A model generated the notes under the pieces. That model saw only the letters and a list, made by a program, of their open reading frames with translations. It ran no database searches and was not told where the DNA came from. Shown here in pieces: positions 10,367 through 19,424 of a DNA stretch of 64,000 nucleotides. The stretch comes from Methylobacterium sp. E-005 (GTDB lineage Bacteria; Pseudomonadota; Alphaproteobacteria; Rhizobiales; Beijerinckiaceae). Both the position numbers and the translations under genes were made by a program. The DNA is taken from assembly GCF_022829725.1 (NCBI RefSeq), contig NZ_JAKSYG010000062.1:124001-188000 (forward strand). Reading direction: 5' to 3'. Positions within the stretch are counted from its first letter, which is position 1; each line of letters begins with the position of its first letter.

Positions 10367-11108
10367 ACGGCTGTCCGCCATCGAGGATCGGCATCGCCCC
10401 TTTTGCGAGCGAAGCGCAGTCATCCAACAGCGCTGCGTCCACGGATGTCGTGCTGCCCTGGGTCGCTTCGCTGCGCTCGCGATGACGGAACGGATCGTTT
10501 CGGGCCGCGACCGTTGTCTCCCACGACGAAATCCCGCCGCGGCGCTGCCGGGCAGGCGAGGGCCTTCAAATCCGCTGCAGAGAAACCGCGGCGGAACGGC
10601 TCGAATTGGGGCCTTTCGCGCATTCGAAGGCGTGCCATGATGGCCGCTTCTGCGCCCCTGGAGCCGCATCCGTCCGGCTGTTCGTCTGGTGCCGCTGGGC
10701 TACGGGCCGAACCGGTCCCGAAACCGTCTAGGCGGCGTTTCGCTGCGGTGGAGTCATCCCTGTCTCCTCCAGCTTCAGACCATCGCAACCGTTGCGAAAC
10801 CTGATCTGCTCAAGGTTTCGGGGCGATCTGTGCCTGCATTCGCGAAGCACACAGGGAGACTGCGCCCGTCATTCGCCTCGGTCAACCGTAAATTTGCCGG
10901 CGGAATGCTTTTTCACGGCTGCCGGCTGCCTGATACGATGCAAGGTGAACCCGTTCAGGCACTTGGATCAATCCCGGGCATTGCGGAATGTCCCATGGTG
11001 CCCCAATGGATTGTCGGCTTCCGTGTTGTCCCTCACTGGGAAGCGGCTGCCCCTCGGTACTGCGGGGACAACGCGACGGTCACGTCGAACGTCGTAGCCG
11101 GCAGACCG
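10367..11108. other. 742-nt intergenic region without a supported gene
   Basis: Lies between the ends of gatB (plus) and the membrane-fusion gene (minus). Several short frames are open, but none has a recognisable protein or start signal. The proximal part (10405-10480) holds an imperfect inverted repeat of GCGAGCG/AAGCG-rich sequence and one copy of a dispersed repeat (10452-10480). The rest (10500-11100) shows nothing I can assign. Confidence 0.6.
10452..10480 (-). repeat. Dispersed 29-nt intergenic repeat, copy 1
   Basis: Read on the minus strand this begins GCGAGCGCAGCGAAGCGACC. It matches 17454-17482 (plus strand) at 23 of 29 positions by hand comparison, with the CCCAGGGCAG core identical. 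Both copies are intergenic and next to convergent or terminal gene ends, which is typical of REP-type sequences. Confidence 0.6.
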
Positions 11109-12155
11109 TCAGCGCCGGTCGGCTTCGACGGTGGGGGCCTGGGTCAGGGCCGAGACGCGCTGGCGCAGATCCATGAACCACGACGGCGCCGGCGCACGAC
11201 CGCCGTTGACGACGACGGTCGCGGTCATGCCGGCGATCAGCGGGATCTCCGGCGGGACGTGATCGATCTGGATCCGGACGGGCACGCGCTGCGCCAGCCG
11301 CACCCAGGTATAGACCGGGTTGACGTCCGGCAGGCCCTGCGTGCTGGCGGCGGCATTCGCCGTCGCGATGCCGAGGGTGATGCTCGCCACCGTCCCGGTG
11401 AGGCGCGGATCGAAGCCCATCAGCTTCACGTCGGCCCGGTCGCCGACATGAATGTTGGGCATTTTCGTCTCCTCGAAATAGCCGTCGATCCAGTACGAAT
11501 CGGTATCCACGACGCTGATGTTCGAGGTTCCTGTCCGGGCGTAGTCGCCGACGCGCATCAGCAGGTTGGTGACACGGCCGTTGACGGTGGATTTCACCTG
11601 CGTGCGTTCGAGGTTGATCTTGGCCTGGCGCAGTTGCGCCTGCGCGCTCTCCAGCGCGGCCGCGGCGATCTTGGCCTGACCGGCATATTGCTGCTTCTCC
11701 TCGACGGAAGTCGAGACCGTCGTGAGCGCCTGCCGCCGGGCCGACTGGGCGTTCTTCACCTGCAGGTCGGCCTCCCGATTCTTGACCTCGGCATCCGCGG
11801 ACGTGACCGAGACCTCGAAATCGACCGGGTCGATCACGTAGAGTACGTCGCCCTTACGCACATTCTGGTTGTCGTGAACGTGCACTTCCACAATCTGGCC
11901 GGCGACCTGGGGGGCGATGTTGGCGACCTGGACGCGCACGGTCCCGTCGCGCGTCCATGGGGCCGCGACGTAGAATTCCCAGACGTAGGCCGCCGCAACG
12001 AAGGCGACGAGCAGGATCACGCCCGTCGCGGCCAGGCGTACGATCTTGGCGGCCCGACCCCGGCGCGGGGCCATCGGCAGGCGATCGTCATGATCCCTCG
12101 AATCTGCCCGGGTCGCGGGCTTGGGGTCGTCCTCATCGGCGGTCGTTTCGGGCAT
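11109..12155 (-). CDS. HlyD-family membrane fusion protein (AaeA/EmrA-like)
   Basis: A 348-residue periplasmic adaptor. A polar cytoplasmic N-terminus (about 1-35) leads to one transmembrane helix (about 38-60). The biotinyl-lipoyl-like half motif (PQVAGQIVEVHVHDNQ), a coiled-coil hairpin rich in Ala/Gln (about 120-190) and the beta-barrel domain follow. It links an inner-membrane transporter to an outer-membrane channel. Its start overlaps the DUF1656 stop by one base, and a FUSC transporter is the first gene of the set, matching AaeXAB-type efflux of aromatic acids or similar compounds. Substrate is unknown. Confidence 0.9.
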   Translation of the reverse strand: MPETTADEDDPKPATRADSRDHDDRLPMAPRRGRAAKIVRLAATGVILLVAFVAAAYVWEFYVAAPWTRDGTVRVQVANIAPQVAGQIVEVHVHDNQNVRKGDVLYVIDPVDFEVSVTSADAEVKNREADLQVKNAQSARRQALTTVSTSVEEKQQYAGQAKIAAAALESAQAQLRQAKINLERTQVKSTVNGRVTNLLMRVGDYARTGTSNISVVDTDSYWIDGYFEETKMPNIHVGDRADVKLMGFDPRLTGTVASITLGIATANAAASTQGLPDVNPVYTWVRLAQRVPVRIQIDHVPPEIPLIAGMTATVVVNGGRAPAPSWFMDLRQRVSALTQAPTVEADRR

Positions 12156-12349
12156 CAGATCAACGCGATGAGGAGGGCGAGGACGCAGACGTAGATACCA
12201 GCCTCGGCGAGCGGGGCGTTGGCAACATAGCGGCTGAAGCGGATGCGGGCGAAGACCCAGCGCAGCATCAGGAGGATGACGAACGCCGCCAGGGCATAGG
12301 CCACGAACGAGGAGATCAGCACGCCTCCGATGTGAATATCCTCGTACAT
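12155..12349 (-). CDS. DUF1656 (AaeX-like) small membrane protein
   Basis: 64 residues with two predicted transmembrane helices (about 10-30 and 45-63) and the family start MYEDIHIGG. DUF1656 proteins are regularly encoded with HlyD and FUSC proteins (AaeX of E. coli); their exact function is not known. ATG 12349 was chosen over the longer frame because the family N-terminus begins there. It lies 32 nt after the FUSC stop and overlaps the adaptor start. Confidence 0.88.
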   Translation of the reverse strand: MYEDIHIGGVLISSFVAYALAAFVILLMLRWVFARIRFSRYVANAPLAEAGIYVCVLALLIALI

Positions 12350-12381
12350 GGCCGCGCTTGGAGAACCTATCCGTTGAGGGG

Positions 12382-14427
12382 TCAAACCGCCGGGATATCG
12401 AGACGACGGAGGAACTTGCGGTGTCGGGCGATGGTTCGCGCCGCCGTGAGGAGATCGCTTGCGGCCCGCGCCGTCGTGAGCCGCACGCTCCGATCCTGCC
12501 GCGACGCCGCGCGGATCAGATCGGCAGCCGAAATCTCGAGCGCGCGGTCGTCGACGTCCGCCAGCCCGGCCCGAGCCCGCAGGATCGGATCGCGCAGGGC
12601 CGTCACCGGCCAGAGACGGCGCAGCTCGGCATGGCCGCGGGCCGCGGCCGCCTCCAGCCGGGCCAGCGCGAAGGCATGCGAGAGACTCGCCCGCCGCACC
12701 GCGCCGCTGCCCGAGCTGTAGCCGGCGAACTGGAACAGCCGATCCGCATTCAGGCTCGTGCGAGTCGTGGCGTCGCCACCCTCGCCGACCAGGGCATCCG
12801 CCAGGGCGCGCCGGGCCGAATCGAGCGCGAAGACCCGCTGCTGCGCCGGCGTCACCGGGATGAACAGGCGGACGACGATCGACAGGACGATGGCAGCGAG
12901 CACGACGAGAAACGCGTTCAGCAGGAAGGTCTGCGCGTCGTAGCTCTGCGGGTTCGACGGTCCGAGCAGAACCGGGAAGAACACGATCAGGATGAAGCCG
13001 ATGCCGAAGGTCTTCGGATTCAGCGAGAGGAAGCAGCCGAAAAAGATTACCGGCGCCATCACCATGGCGAGGAGCGGGAAGCCCTGGACGCCGTCGAGGA
13101 AAACAAAGCGCGCGATGCCCGCGAAGGTTGCGGCGAGGATCATCCCGATCACGACGCCGTTGGCGAATTTCTTGGGATCCGGCGTCACCGACGACAGGGC
13201 GGCGGTCGATGCGACCTGAACAAGCGCGAACGAGGCCTGCGGCAGGCCCAACGCCACGAAGGCCGCGGCAGTCGCCGCGAAACCGAGGGCCACGCGTAGG
13301 GCGCCGCGCAGGGCGACGGGAAAATCCCGATGGGTCGGCAGGCTGGCGTCGCGCAGGGGCTCATGGCCGTCCGCGACCGCGTCGATTCCGTCCTGTGCGA
13401 AGGTGGCCGCGCAGACGAAATCGAGGGCGCGCTGAAGCAGCACCACCTCGTCGAGGGGCCGGCGACCGTCGCGGACGGCCGCATCGACGAGGTCGCGCAA
13501 GCGCTCGTCGTCGCGATCGAGGCTCTGAGAATCAGGCGCATCGGCAACCCGGCGGCAGATCGCCATCGCCTCGGCGACGGCGGGACTTGGGTTCCTCAGA
13601 TGCGCAGCGGCGGCCGCCACCGTGCGGATCGAGGCGGCCATGACGTAAAGGGCCGCGATGCAACTGCGCGCCCCCGCGGCGCGGAAAGGTCCGTCGTCGA
13701 GCTCCCCCGCAATGGCGCTGGCATCAGCCCGCATCGGCGCGATCGTTCGGATCAGCGCAGCGGTGCGCGGGGCGCCGAGATCGCCCTCGGCCAGGGACTC
13801 CCGGGCATAGGCACGGGTCCCGTCCCAGGCTTTGCGAAGTTGCGGCAGCAAGGTTCGCCACGTGCTGGGGGAGGCGAGGGCGTCGTTGATGAAGGTGATC
13901 GCCACGATGCCGAGGACGATCACGGCGACCCGCGACACCGCCGCGTCGAAGGCGCCCTGAGGTTGGTCGATCTGCCCGAGGGCGATGATCGCAACCGTGT
14001 AGCCCGACAGCATCGCCCCATAGGCGCGGGTATCCTGGAGGTACTGCGCCACGAATACGCACAGGCCGAGCCAGACCGTGAAGCTCACGAAGAGCAGGAC
14101 CCGATCCTGCCCGAACAGGGCGACAAAGAGGATCGACACGGCGGCGCCGATCAGCGTGCCGAGCAGGCGGTAGACGGCTTTGGAGATGGCTTGCCCGCGC
14201 TTCGGCTGAGCCAGGATCGCCACGCAGGTGGCGGCCGACGAGGCACTGTCCAGTTGCAGCCAGAAAGCGGCACCCAGCGCCAGCATCATGGCGATCCAGA
14301 TACGCGACGCGTAGGCCCAGGCCGCCGGCTTGGGCACCCAGGCGTCGAGGAACGCGATCAGACGATCGGCGATCGACGGCGATGTCGCGCCGGTGGCCGA
14401 GGCCTCAGCCATGCCGGGCCCGGCCAC
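12382..14427 (-). CDS. FUSC-family efflux transporter (AaeB/YccS-like)
   Basis: A 681-residue inner-membrane protein with the duplicated FUSC architecture. An N-terminal block of about six helices (roughly residues 40-180) is followed by a soluble region of about 180 residues, a second helical block (roughly 375-500) and a soluble C-terminus. The motif QPKRGQAISKAVYRLLGTLIGA is split here between two helices and is typical of the family. It heads a three-gene efflux operon. ATG 14427 is used; Met6 (14412) is also possible. Confidence 0.88.
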   Translation of the reverse strand: MAGPGMAEASATGATSPSIADRLIAFLDAWVPKPAAWAYASRIWIAMMLALGAAFWLQLDSASSAATCVAILAQPKRGQAISKAVYRLLGTLIGAAVSILFVALFGQDRVLLFVSFTVWLGLCVFVAQYLQDTRAYGAMLSGYTVAIIALGQIDQPQGAFDAAVSRVAVIVLGIVAITFINDALASPSTWRTLLPQLRKAWDGTRAYARESLAEGDLGAPRTAALIRTIAPMRADASAIAGELDDGPFRAAGARSCIAALYVMAASIRTVAAAAAHLRNPSPAVAEAMAICRRVADAPDSQSLDRDDERLRDLVDAAVRDGRRPLDEVVLLQRALDFVCAATFAQDGIDAVADGHEPLRDASLPTHRDFPVALRGALRVALGFAATAAAFVALGLPQASFALVQVASTAALSSVTPDPKKFANGVVIGMILAATFAGIARFVFLDGVQGFPLLAMVMAPVIFFGCFLSLNPKTFGIGFILIVFFPVLLGPSNPQSYDAQTFLLNAFLVVLAAIVLSIVVRLFIPVTPAQQRVFALDSARRALADALVGEGGDATTRTSLNADRLFQFAGYSSGSGAVRRASLSHAFALARLEAAAARGHAELRRLWPVTALRDPILRARAGLADVDDRALEISAADLIRAASRQDRSVRLTTARAASDLLTAARTIARHRKFLRRLDIPAV

Positions 14428-14542
14428 GCGGAACCTCCGCCATCCCCCGGGACGGCCAATGATCCGTCATGTCGCCCAACCCCCGGATGTTACGCCGTTC
14501 CGGGGTAGGAACGAATGGGACGCCCCCGAGTTCGCAGACTGA

Positions 14543-14842
14543 TCAGGCCTTGTCGCCGCCCTTCAGGCGCTTATTGCACTTGCTCCAATACTGGGGCCAC
14601 TTTGGTCCCTGAGCTGTCTTTTGGGCGTCAGTGAGCGCCCGCCACTCGGCGCCGCAAGTCTTCTGGCGGGTGCGCGCGGCGGTCTGGCCGGGTGTCGGGT
14701 CCTTCGCTGCGGGCGCGTTCGGCGTCGTGGCTGGCGCCTCCGGGGTGGCCAGCGGCTTCGCGGGCGCCTCCTTGGCGAGGAGGGGCGGCGCGGCGAGCAG
14801 CGGCACGGCCAGAGCCGCGATCTTCACGTATCGACTGATCAT
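14543..14842 (-). CDS. PsiF-like exported protein
   Basis: 99 residues with a signal peptide (cleavage probably after PPLLA-K, about residue 23), an Ala/Pro/Thr linker (about 25-55) and a C-terminal PsiF-like repeat. That repeat has conserved Cys and Trp (KTCGAEWRAL, WPQYWSKCNKRL). PsiF was named in E. coli as phosphate-starvation inducible, but its function is unknown. ATG 14842 gives the only sensible signal peptide. It reads toward the FUSC gene and is divergent from the glutathione transferase. Confidence 0.78.
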   Translation of the reverse strand: MISRYVKIAALAVPLLAAPPLLAKEAPAKPLATPEAPATTPNAPAAKDPTPGQTAARTRQKTCGAEWRALTDAQKTAQGPKWPQYWSKCNKRLKGGDKA

Positions 14843-15081
14843 CGTCTCGATCCCCCCGGCGCCATGACGACGCCCCGTCGCCCATCTCGCCGTTCTCGGG
14901 CTGCCCAGGCAAGGGTGTGCCGAGGGCTGCCAACAGGGACTGCACCCCATCTCGCATTCGTGAGCCGCGCGGGGCTCCTGCCCTTGAGCGCGGCGCGGAA
15001 ATCGTCTTCACTGGCGCAATGGTCCGAACCCGGCGAAGGGGCGCTGTGCCGCCGGCGGTTCGGTCGAGGAGCAGGCAGAGC

Positions 15082-15717
15082 ATGGCAGCGGTGTCCGGGC
15101 GGCCGATCGACGTCCATACCTGGAGCACGCCGAACGGCTGGAAAATTCCGATCATGCTGGAGGAGTGCGGGCTCCCCTACAGGATCGTCCCGGTCGACAT
15201 CGCCAAGAACGAGCAATTCGCGCCGGATTTCCTGGCGATCTCGCCCAACAACAAGATCCCGGCGATCGTCGATCCCGACGGACCGGGCGGAAGCCCGATC
15301 TCGGTGTTCGAGTCGGGCGCCATCCTTCAGTATCTCGGCCGCAAAACAGGCCAGTTCTACCCGACGGACGAGCGAGCCCGCGTCCTCGTAGACCAGTGGC
15401 TGTTCTGGCAGGTGGCCGGCTTCGGGCCGATGCTCGGCCAGACCCACCATTTCAAGATCTATGCGCCGGAGAAGGTGCCCTACGCGATCGAGCGCTTCAC
15501 CGCCGAGGCGAAGCGCCTCTACGGCGTCCTGGAGCGCCGCCTCGATGGCCGGGACTACCTCGCCGACGACTACTCGATCGCCGACATCGCGACGGTCACT
15601 TGGGCCAAGCTGAATTTCAAGCAGGGTGTCGAGATCGAGACCCTGCCGAATGTGAGACGCTGGCTTGAGACCGTGCTGGCCCGGCCGGCGGTTCAGCGAG
15701 GCCTCGCGGCGATCTGA
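15082..15717 (+). CDS. Glutathione S-transferase, Nu/Ure2p-like (YfcG-type)
   Basis: 211 residues. The thioredoxin-fold N-terminal domain (1-85) has TWSTPNGWKIPIMLEE, the NNKIPAI cis-Pro loop and the FESGAILQYL glutathione-binding helix. The all-helical C-terminal domain ends with a DYSIADIATVTW motif. Relatives such as YfcG/YghU are glutathione disulfide reductases using a Thr/Asn rather than Tyr/Ser near the N-terminus, which fits the TPNG here. Substrate is not predictable. ATG 15082 follows a GCAGGCAGAG purine stretch. Confidence 0.9.
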   Translation: MAAVSGRPIDVHTWSTPNGWKIPIMLEECGLPYRIVPVDIAKNEQFAPDFLAISPNNKIPAIVDPDGPGGSPISVFESGAILQYLGRKTGQFYPTDERARVLVDQWLFWQVAGFGPMLGQTHHFKIYAPEKVPYAIERFTAEAKRLYGVLERRLDGRDYLADDYSIADIATVTWAKLNFKQGVEIETLPNVRRWLETVLARPAVQRGLAAI

Positions 15718-15727
15718 CGACGACCAA

Positions 15728-16192
15728 TCAGTTCTTGTTGGCGGCCTGCTGGTTGACGTCGGGCACCCGCGTCCAGGTCTGGGAGCCGCACAGGACCTTG
15801 AGCATGCAGCCCGAGACGCTGAGCTCGGCCTCGCTCTCTCGCTCGAGGCTGACCGTATAGATCTTGCCTTCCTCGATATTGTAGATCTCGCCCGTGTACT
15901 TCTCCTCGTCAGGCTTCAGCCCGTCGATCAGCTGAAGGCCCATCACCGGGCGGGCGCGCTTCTTGGGATCGGGGTTCTTGAGATCCGTTCGGGGTGTGCC
16001 GGACTCGGTGGTCGGCACCTCGAGCCACACGACCTTGCCGCAGACCAGCTTCTGGCCCGGGCCGCACCGGTCGATCCGGATCTTGGCGCGGCCGTCACCG
16101 GTGAGCCACGTGCCGGACGGGTCCTTGGCGGTATCGGCAGCGGCAGCGGAAAGGCCAGCGAGGAGCAGGGCGGCGCTGAAGGCGATGCGCAT
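15728..16192 (-). CDS. DUF2147 exported protein
   Basis: 154 residues with a signal peptide (1-19, cleavage at AAA-DT) and a compact beta-rich mature domain. It carries the DUF2147 opening GTWLTGDGRAKIRI and a C-terminal SGCMLKVLCGSQTW containing two of the four Cys residues. The family is periplasmic with a lipocalin-like appearance and no confirmed function. It is convergent with the glutathione transferase and divergent from ndk. Confidence 0.85.
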   Translation of the reverse strand: MRIAFSAALLLAGLSAAAADTAKDPSGTWLTGDGRAKIRIDRCGPGQKLVCGKVVWLEVPTTESGTPRTDLKNPDPKKRARPVMGLQLIDGLKPDEEKYTGEIYNIEEGKIYTVSLERESEAELSVSGCMLKVLCGSQTWTRVPDVNQQAANKN

Positions 16193-16458
16193 GGTTCGTC
16201 TCCGGGATGTGGGCGTGGTGGATGCCCGAGGGATGGACGAAGTCGGTGAAGCGGGATTGAGCCGTCGCAATCGGGCGATTTTTCGGCAGTGTTGCGGCAG
16301 AGCCACGGCTGCGCCGGCCGCAGGGGATCGCCTGGGCGGCTTGAGACCCCGTAGGCCGGAAGCTATAAGCCCGGCGCCGAAGCGAAATTCTCGCTCCCGA
16401 GGCGCGCCCGGCATCTTGGCGCGCCGCACGCCTTTTCCACAGACGGACCGGACGCATC

Positions 16459-16881
16459 ATGGCCACCGAGCGCACCTTCTCGATCCTCAAGCCCGACGCC
16501 ACGCGCCGGAACCTCACGGGCGCCGTCAACGCGGTGATCGAGGAGGCCGGCCTGCGCATCGTCGGCCAGCGCCGCATCCGCATGAGCCAGGCGCAGGCGG
16601 AAAAATTCTATGAGGTGCACAAGGAGCGCCCGTTCTTCGGCGAGCTCGTCAGCTTCATGACCTCCGGCCCGGTGGTGGTGCAGGTCTTGGAGGGCGAGAA
16701 CGCCGTCGCGAAGTACCGTGAGGTGATGGGCGCCACGAACCCGGCCCAGGCCGCTGACGGCACGATCCGCAAGAAGTTCGCGGAGTCGGTCGGCGAGAAC
16801 ACCGTCCACGGCTCGGACAGCGCCGAGAACGCCAAGCTCGAGATCGCGCAGTTCTTCCAGGATGCCGACATCGTCGGCTAA
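16459..16881 (+). CDS. ndk: Ndk, nucleoside diphosphate kinase
   Basis: 140 residues, standard length. Ndk balances NTP pools by ping-pong phosphate transfer through a phospho-His, here in NTVHGSDS. The [11 protein letters not shown] start and the [11 protein letters not shown]pn-loop region match the family. It appears monocistronic, with a GC-rich hairpin downstream. Confidence 0.98.
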   Translation: MATERTFSILKPDATRRNLTGAVNAVIEEAGLRIVGQRRIRMSQAQAEKFYEVHKERPFFGELVSFMTSGPVVVQVLEGENAVAKYREVMGATNPAQAADGTIRKKFAESVGENTVHGSDSAENAKLEIAQFFQDADIVG

Positions 16882-16893
16882 CGCGCGCAGCGG

Positions 16894-16927
16894 TGGCGGG
16901 CCGGGCACACCGGTCCGCCATCGTTCT
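16894..16927 (+). terminator. Putative terminator after ndk
   Basis: An 11-bp stem (16894-16904 pairing with 16910-16920, one G-T pair) with a 5-nt loop GCACA, followed by a moderately T-rich stretch TCGTTCTCGC. It lies 12 nt after the ndk stop. The T-run is weak, so termination strength is uncertain. Confidence 0.5.
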
Positions 16928-17047
16928 CGCTTGCACTCCGGGGCGCGGTGAATGCCGCCCTGTGTGTCCGGCCCGCCATTGACGGAGCGGAGCCCGAAGG
17001 CGTCCAACGGCCGAGCTTAGCCAACTCAGCCCTGGACCTGCACCACC

Positions 17048-17413
17048 ATGACGATGCGCCGCCTGCCCCTGCTGCTCGCGACTGGTCTCCTCGCCCTCGG
17101 CGCGACCGCCGCCCTCGCGGGTGGATCCTCGGCCCCGTTCCAGCAATACGAGCCGGATCCGGCGCTCAAGACCGCCAGCAAGACAAATCTCGAAGGGCGC
17201 GTGCGCCACGCCTGCACGATCGTCCAGGCCCGCCTGACCAGCGCCAGCGAGGCGTCCCTGGAGCGCCCCTGCGGCTGCTACGCCCGGCAGACCCTGCGCA
17301 GCCTCGACGAGTCCGAAATCGAGGCTTACCGCGCGACCGGCTATTTCAACGATTCCGCCCGCGCCAAGGCGCTCTCGGCACTAGACAGCTGCAAGCTGCA
17401 GCGGCCGGTCTGA
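17048..17413 (+). CDS. Small exported Cys-containing hypothetical protein
   Basis: 121 residues. A signal peptide (about 1-25, ending AALAG) is followed by a mature domain with four Cys arranged C-x18-CGC-x35-C. The CxC could form a disulfide or bind metal, but no known motif is recognised. The predicted location is periplasmic. The Cys layout resembles that of another small exported protein in this window (43497-43859), although overall similarity is low. It is transcribed alone. Confidence 0.8.
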   Translation: MTMRRLPLLLATGLLALGATAALAGGSSAPFQQYEPDPALKTASKTNLEGRVRHACTIVQARLTSASEASLERPCGCYARQTLRSLDESEIEAYRATGYFNDSARAKALSALDSCKLQRPV

Positions 17414-17453
17414 GGACGGCCGGAACGGCTACTGGGAACACCACCTCGTCTTT

Positions 17454-17482
17454 GCAAACGAAGTGAAGCAACCCAGGGCAGT
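17454..17482 (+). repeat. Dispersed 29-nt intergenic repeat, copy 2
   Basis: Partner of the copy at 10452-10480 (opposite strand), 23 of 29 positions identical by hand count. It lies between the convergent ends of a small exported-protein gene and purN. The downstream stretch to 17560 holds no gene. Confidence 0.6.
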
Positions 17483-17564
17483 GGAACATCGGTGAGGGTG
17501 GCGGAGCTGGATGGCTTCGCTCCGCCCGCACAGACGTCGCCCGCCCGAGCTACCGCAGAACCCG

Positions 17565-18215
17565 CTACAGGCTGAACAGCACGCCCTCCGGGGCCTGCCC
17601 GGCGATGACGACGCGCTCGCCCTCCAGGCGGGCGCGCCCGCTCGCAACCAGAGCGAGCACTTCCGGGTAGAGCCGCCGCTCCTGCACGATGACGCGGTCC
17701 GCGAGGCTGTCGGGATCGTCGTCCTGGCGGACCGGAATCGCCGCCTGCGCGACGATCGGGCCGGCATCGAGTTCCGGCACCACGAAATGGACGGTGCAGC
17801 CATGCAGGCGCACGCCCGCATCGAGGGCCTGCCGGTGCGTGTGCGTGCCCTTGAACAGGGGCAGCAGGGACGGGTGGATGTTGATCATCCGCCCCGCCCA
17901 GCCGGCCACGAAGCCCGGCGTCAGGATCCGCATGAAGCCCGCGAGGCACACCAGTTCGACGGATGCGGTCCGGAGTTCGGCGTCGAGGGCGGCGTCGAAG
18001 CCGGCGCGGTCCGGAAACGCCGTGTGGTCGATGATCCGCGTCGGAATGCCGGCCTCCGCGGCCCGGGCTAGACCCGCCGCATCGGGCCGGTTCGACAGGA
18101 CCAGCACGATCTCGGCCGGATAGGCCGGGTCCCGCGCCGCCTCGAGCAGCGCCACCATGTTCGAGCCGCGCCCCGAGATCAGGATCGCGACCCGCCTCTT
18201 CCCCGTGCCGGCCAT
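17565..18215 (-). CDS. purN: PurN, phosphoribosylglycinamide formyltransferase
   Basis: 216 residues. PurN formylates GAR using 10-formyl-tetrahydrofolate in purine synthesis. It has the N-terminal ISGRGSNM phosphate loop, INIHPSLLPLFKGTHTH with the catalytic Asn/His, and the later Asp in ELDAGPIV. Its ATG shares one base with the purM stop, giving a tight purM-purN operon. It is one of the folate-dependent steps that draw on C1 units in this methylotroph. Confidence 0.96.
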   Translation of the reverse strand: MAGTGKRRVAILISGRGSNMVALLEAARDPAYPAEIVLVLSNRPDAAGLARAAEAGIPTRIIDHTAFPDRAGFDAALDAELRTASVELVCLAGFMRILTPGFVAGWAGRMINIHPSLLPLFKGTHTHRQALDAGVRLHGCTVHFVVPELDAGPIVAQAAIPVRQDDDPDSLADRVIVQERRLYPEVLALVASGRARLEGERVVIAGQAPEGVLFSL

Positions 18216-19294
18216 CAGAGCGCGAGGCGCCCGCTGAAGGTCACGGGCTCAGCCCCCCGCGGCGTGATGCGGCCGAGGCGAACCGGCGTCTCGCCGGCCC
18301 GGGTCAGGGCCTCGTCGACGTCGTCCACCGCGTCGGCGGCGGCGATCACCACCATGCCGATCCCGCAATTGAAGGTGCGCAGCATCTCGGGCTCGGCGAC
18401 GCCGCCCTCGCGCGCAAGCCAGCCGAAGACCGGCGGCGGGGTCACGGCATCGAGGTCGATCGCGATGCCGACATCGTCCGGCAGGACCCGGGGCAGGTTG
18501 TCGGGGAAGCCGCCGCCGGTGATGTGGGCGAGCGCCCGGATGCCGTCCGTAGCGCCGAGCGCCGCCAGCAGGGGCTTCACGTAGATCCGGGTCGGGACCA
18601 GCAACGCCTCGCCGAGGCTCATCTCCGGCGCGAAGGGGGCCGGCGCGTCCCAGCCGAGGCCGGTCTTGGCGACGATCCGGCGGACCAGCGAGAAGCCGTT
18701 CGAATGCACGCCGGAGGAGGGCAGGCCGAGTACCACGTCGCCCGGTCGGATGCCCGGTCGCGGCAACAGGCTGCCCCGCTCGGCGGCGCCGACCGAGAAC
18801 CCGGCTAGATCGTAATCAGACCCATCGTAGAGGCCCGGCATCTCGGCGGTCTCGCCACCGATCAGCGCGCAGCCGGCCTGACGGCACCCCTCCGCGATCC
18901 CGCGCACGATGTCGGCCCCGACGCCCGGCACCAGCTTGCCGGTGGCATAATAGTCGAGGAAGAACAGCGGCTCGGCGCCCTGGACGATGATGTCGTTGAC
19001 GCACATCGCCACGAGGTCGATGCCGATCGTGGCGTGCCGCCCGGTCTCGATCGCGATCTTGACCTTGGTGCCGACGCCGTCATTGGCCGCCACCAGGATC
19101 GGATCGCGGAACCCCGCGGCCTTCAGGTCGAACAGGCCGCCGAAGCCGCCGATCTCGGCGTCGGCCCCGGGACGGCGCGTCGAGCGCACCAGCGGCTTGA
19201 TCGTCTCGACCATGGCGTTGCCGGCGTCGATATCGACACCCGCCGCCGCGTAGGTCAGCCCCGTCGTCGGCTCCTTGCCGTCCCTGGCCGTCAT
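18215..19294 (-). CDS. purM: PurM, phosphoribosylformylglycinamidine cyclo-ligase
   Basis: 359 residues. PurM makes AIR from FGAM with ATP. Visible motifs are [23 protein letters not shown], the [20 protein letters not shown] signature, [12 protein letters not shown] and [16 protein letters not shown]. It heads the purM-purN operon and is divergent from hdaA with about 130 nt between them. Confidence 0.97.
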   Translation of the reverse strand: MTARDGKEPTTGLTYAAAGVDIDAGNAMVETIKPLVRSTRRPGADAEIGGFGGLFDLKAAGFRDPILVAANDGVGTKVKIAIETGRHATIGIDLVAMCVNDIIVQGAEPLFFLDYYATGKLVPGVGADIVRGIAEGCRQAGCALIGGETAEMPGLYDGSDYDLAGFSVGAAERGSLLPRPGIRPGDVVLGLPSSGVHSNGFSLVRRIVAKTGLGWDAPAPFAPEMSLGEALLVPTRIYVKPLLAALGATDGIRALAHITGGGFPDNLPRVLPDDVGIAIDLDAVTPPPVFGWLAREGGVAEPEMLRTFNCGIGMVVIAAADAVDDVDEALTRAGETPVRLGRITPRGAEPVTFSGRLAL

Positions 19295-19424
19295 GCCCGC
19301 GCCACCTCACTGATTGCTCGGCCCGCTCTAGCGGCTAACCGCGCGTTGCGCGAGTCGGCGCCGGATCGCTCCGGGCGCGGATCGGCCCTTGACCTGCACC
19401 GATGCGGGGTGATCCTGACAAACC

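Noticed and set aside
9215..10669. A 484-codon minus-strand frame across gatB
   Set aside because: Composition is that of a reverse-complement shadow (Arg/Asp/Val/Leu-rich, no domain) and gatB is unmistakable on the other strand.
10689..12194. A 501-codon plus-strand frame across the membrane-fusion gene
   Set aside because: The minus-strand HlyD protein, with overlaps to its operon partners, explains this region.
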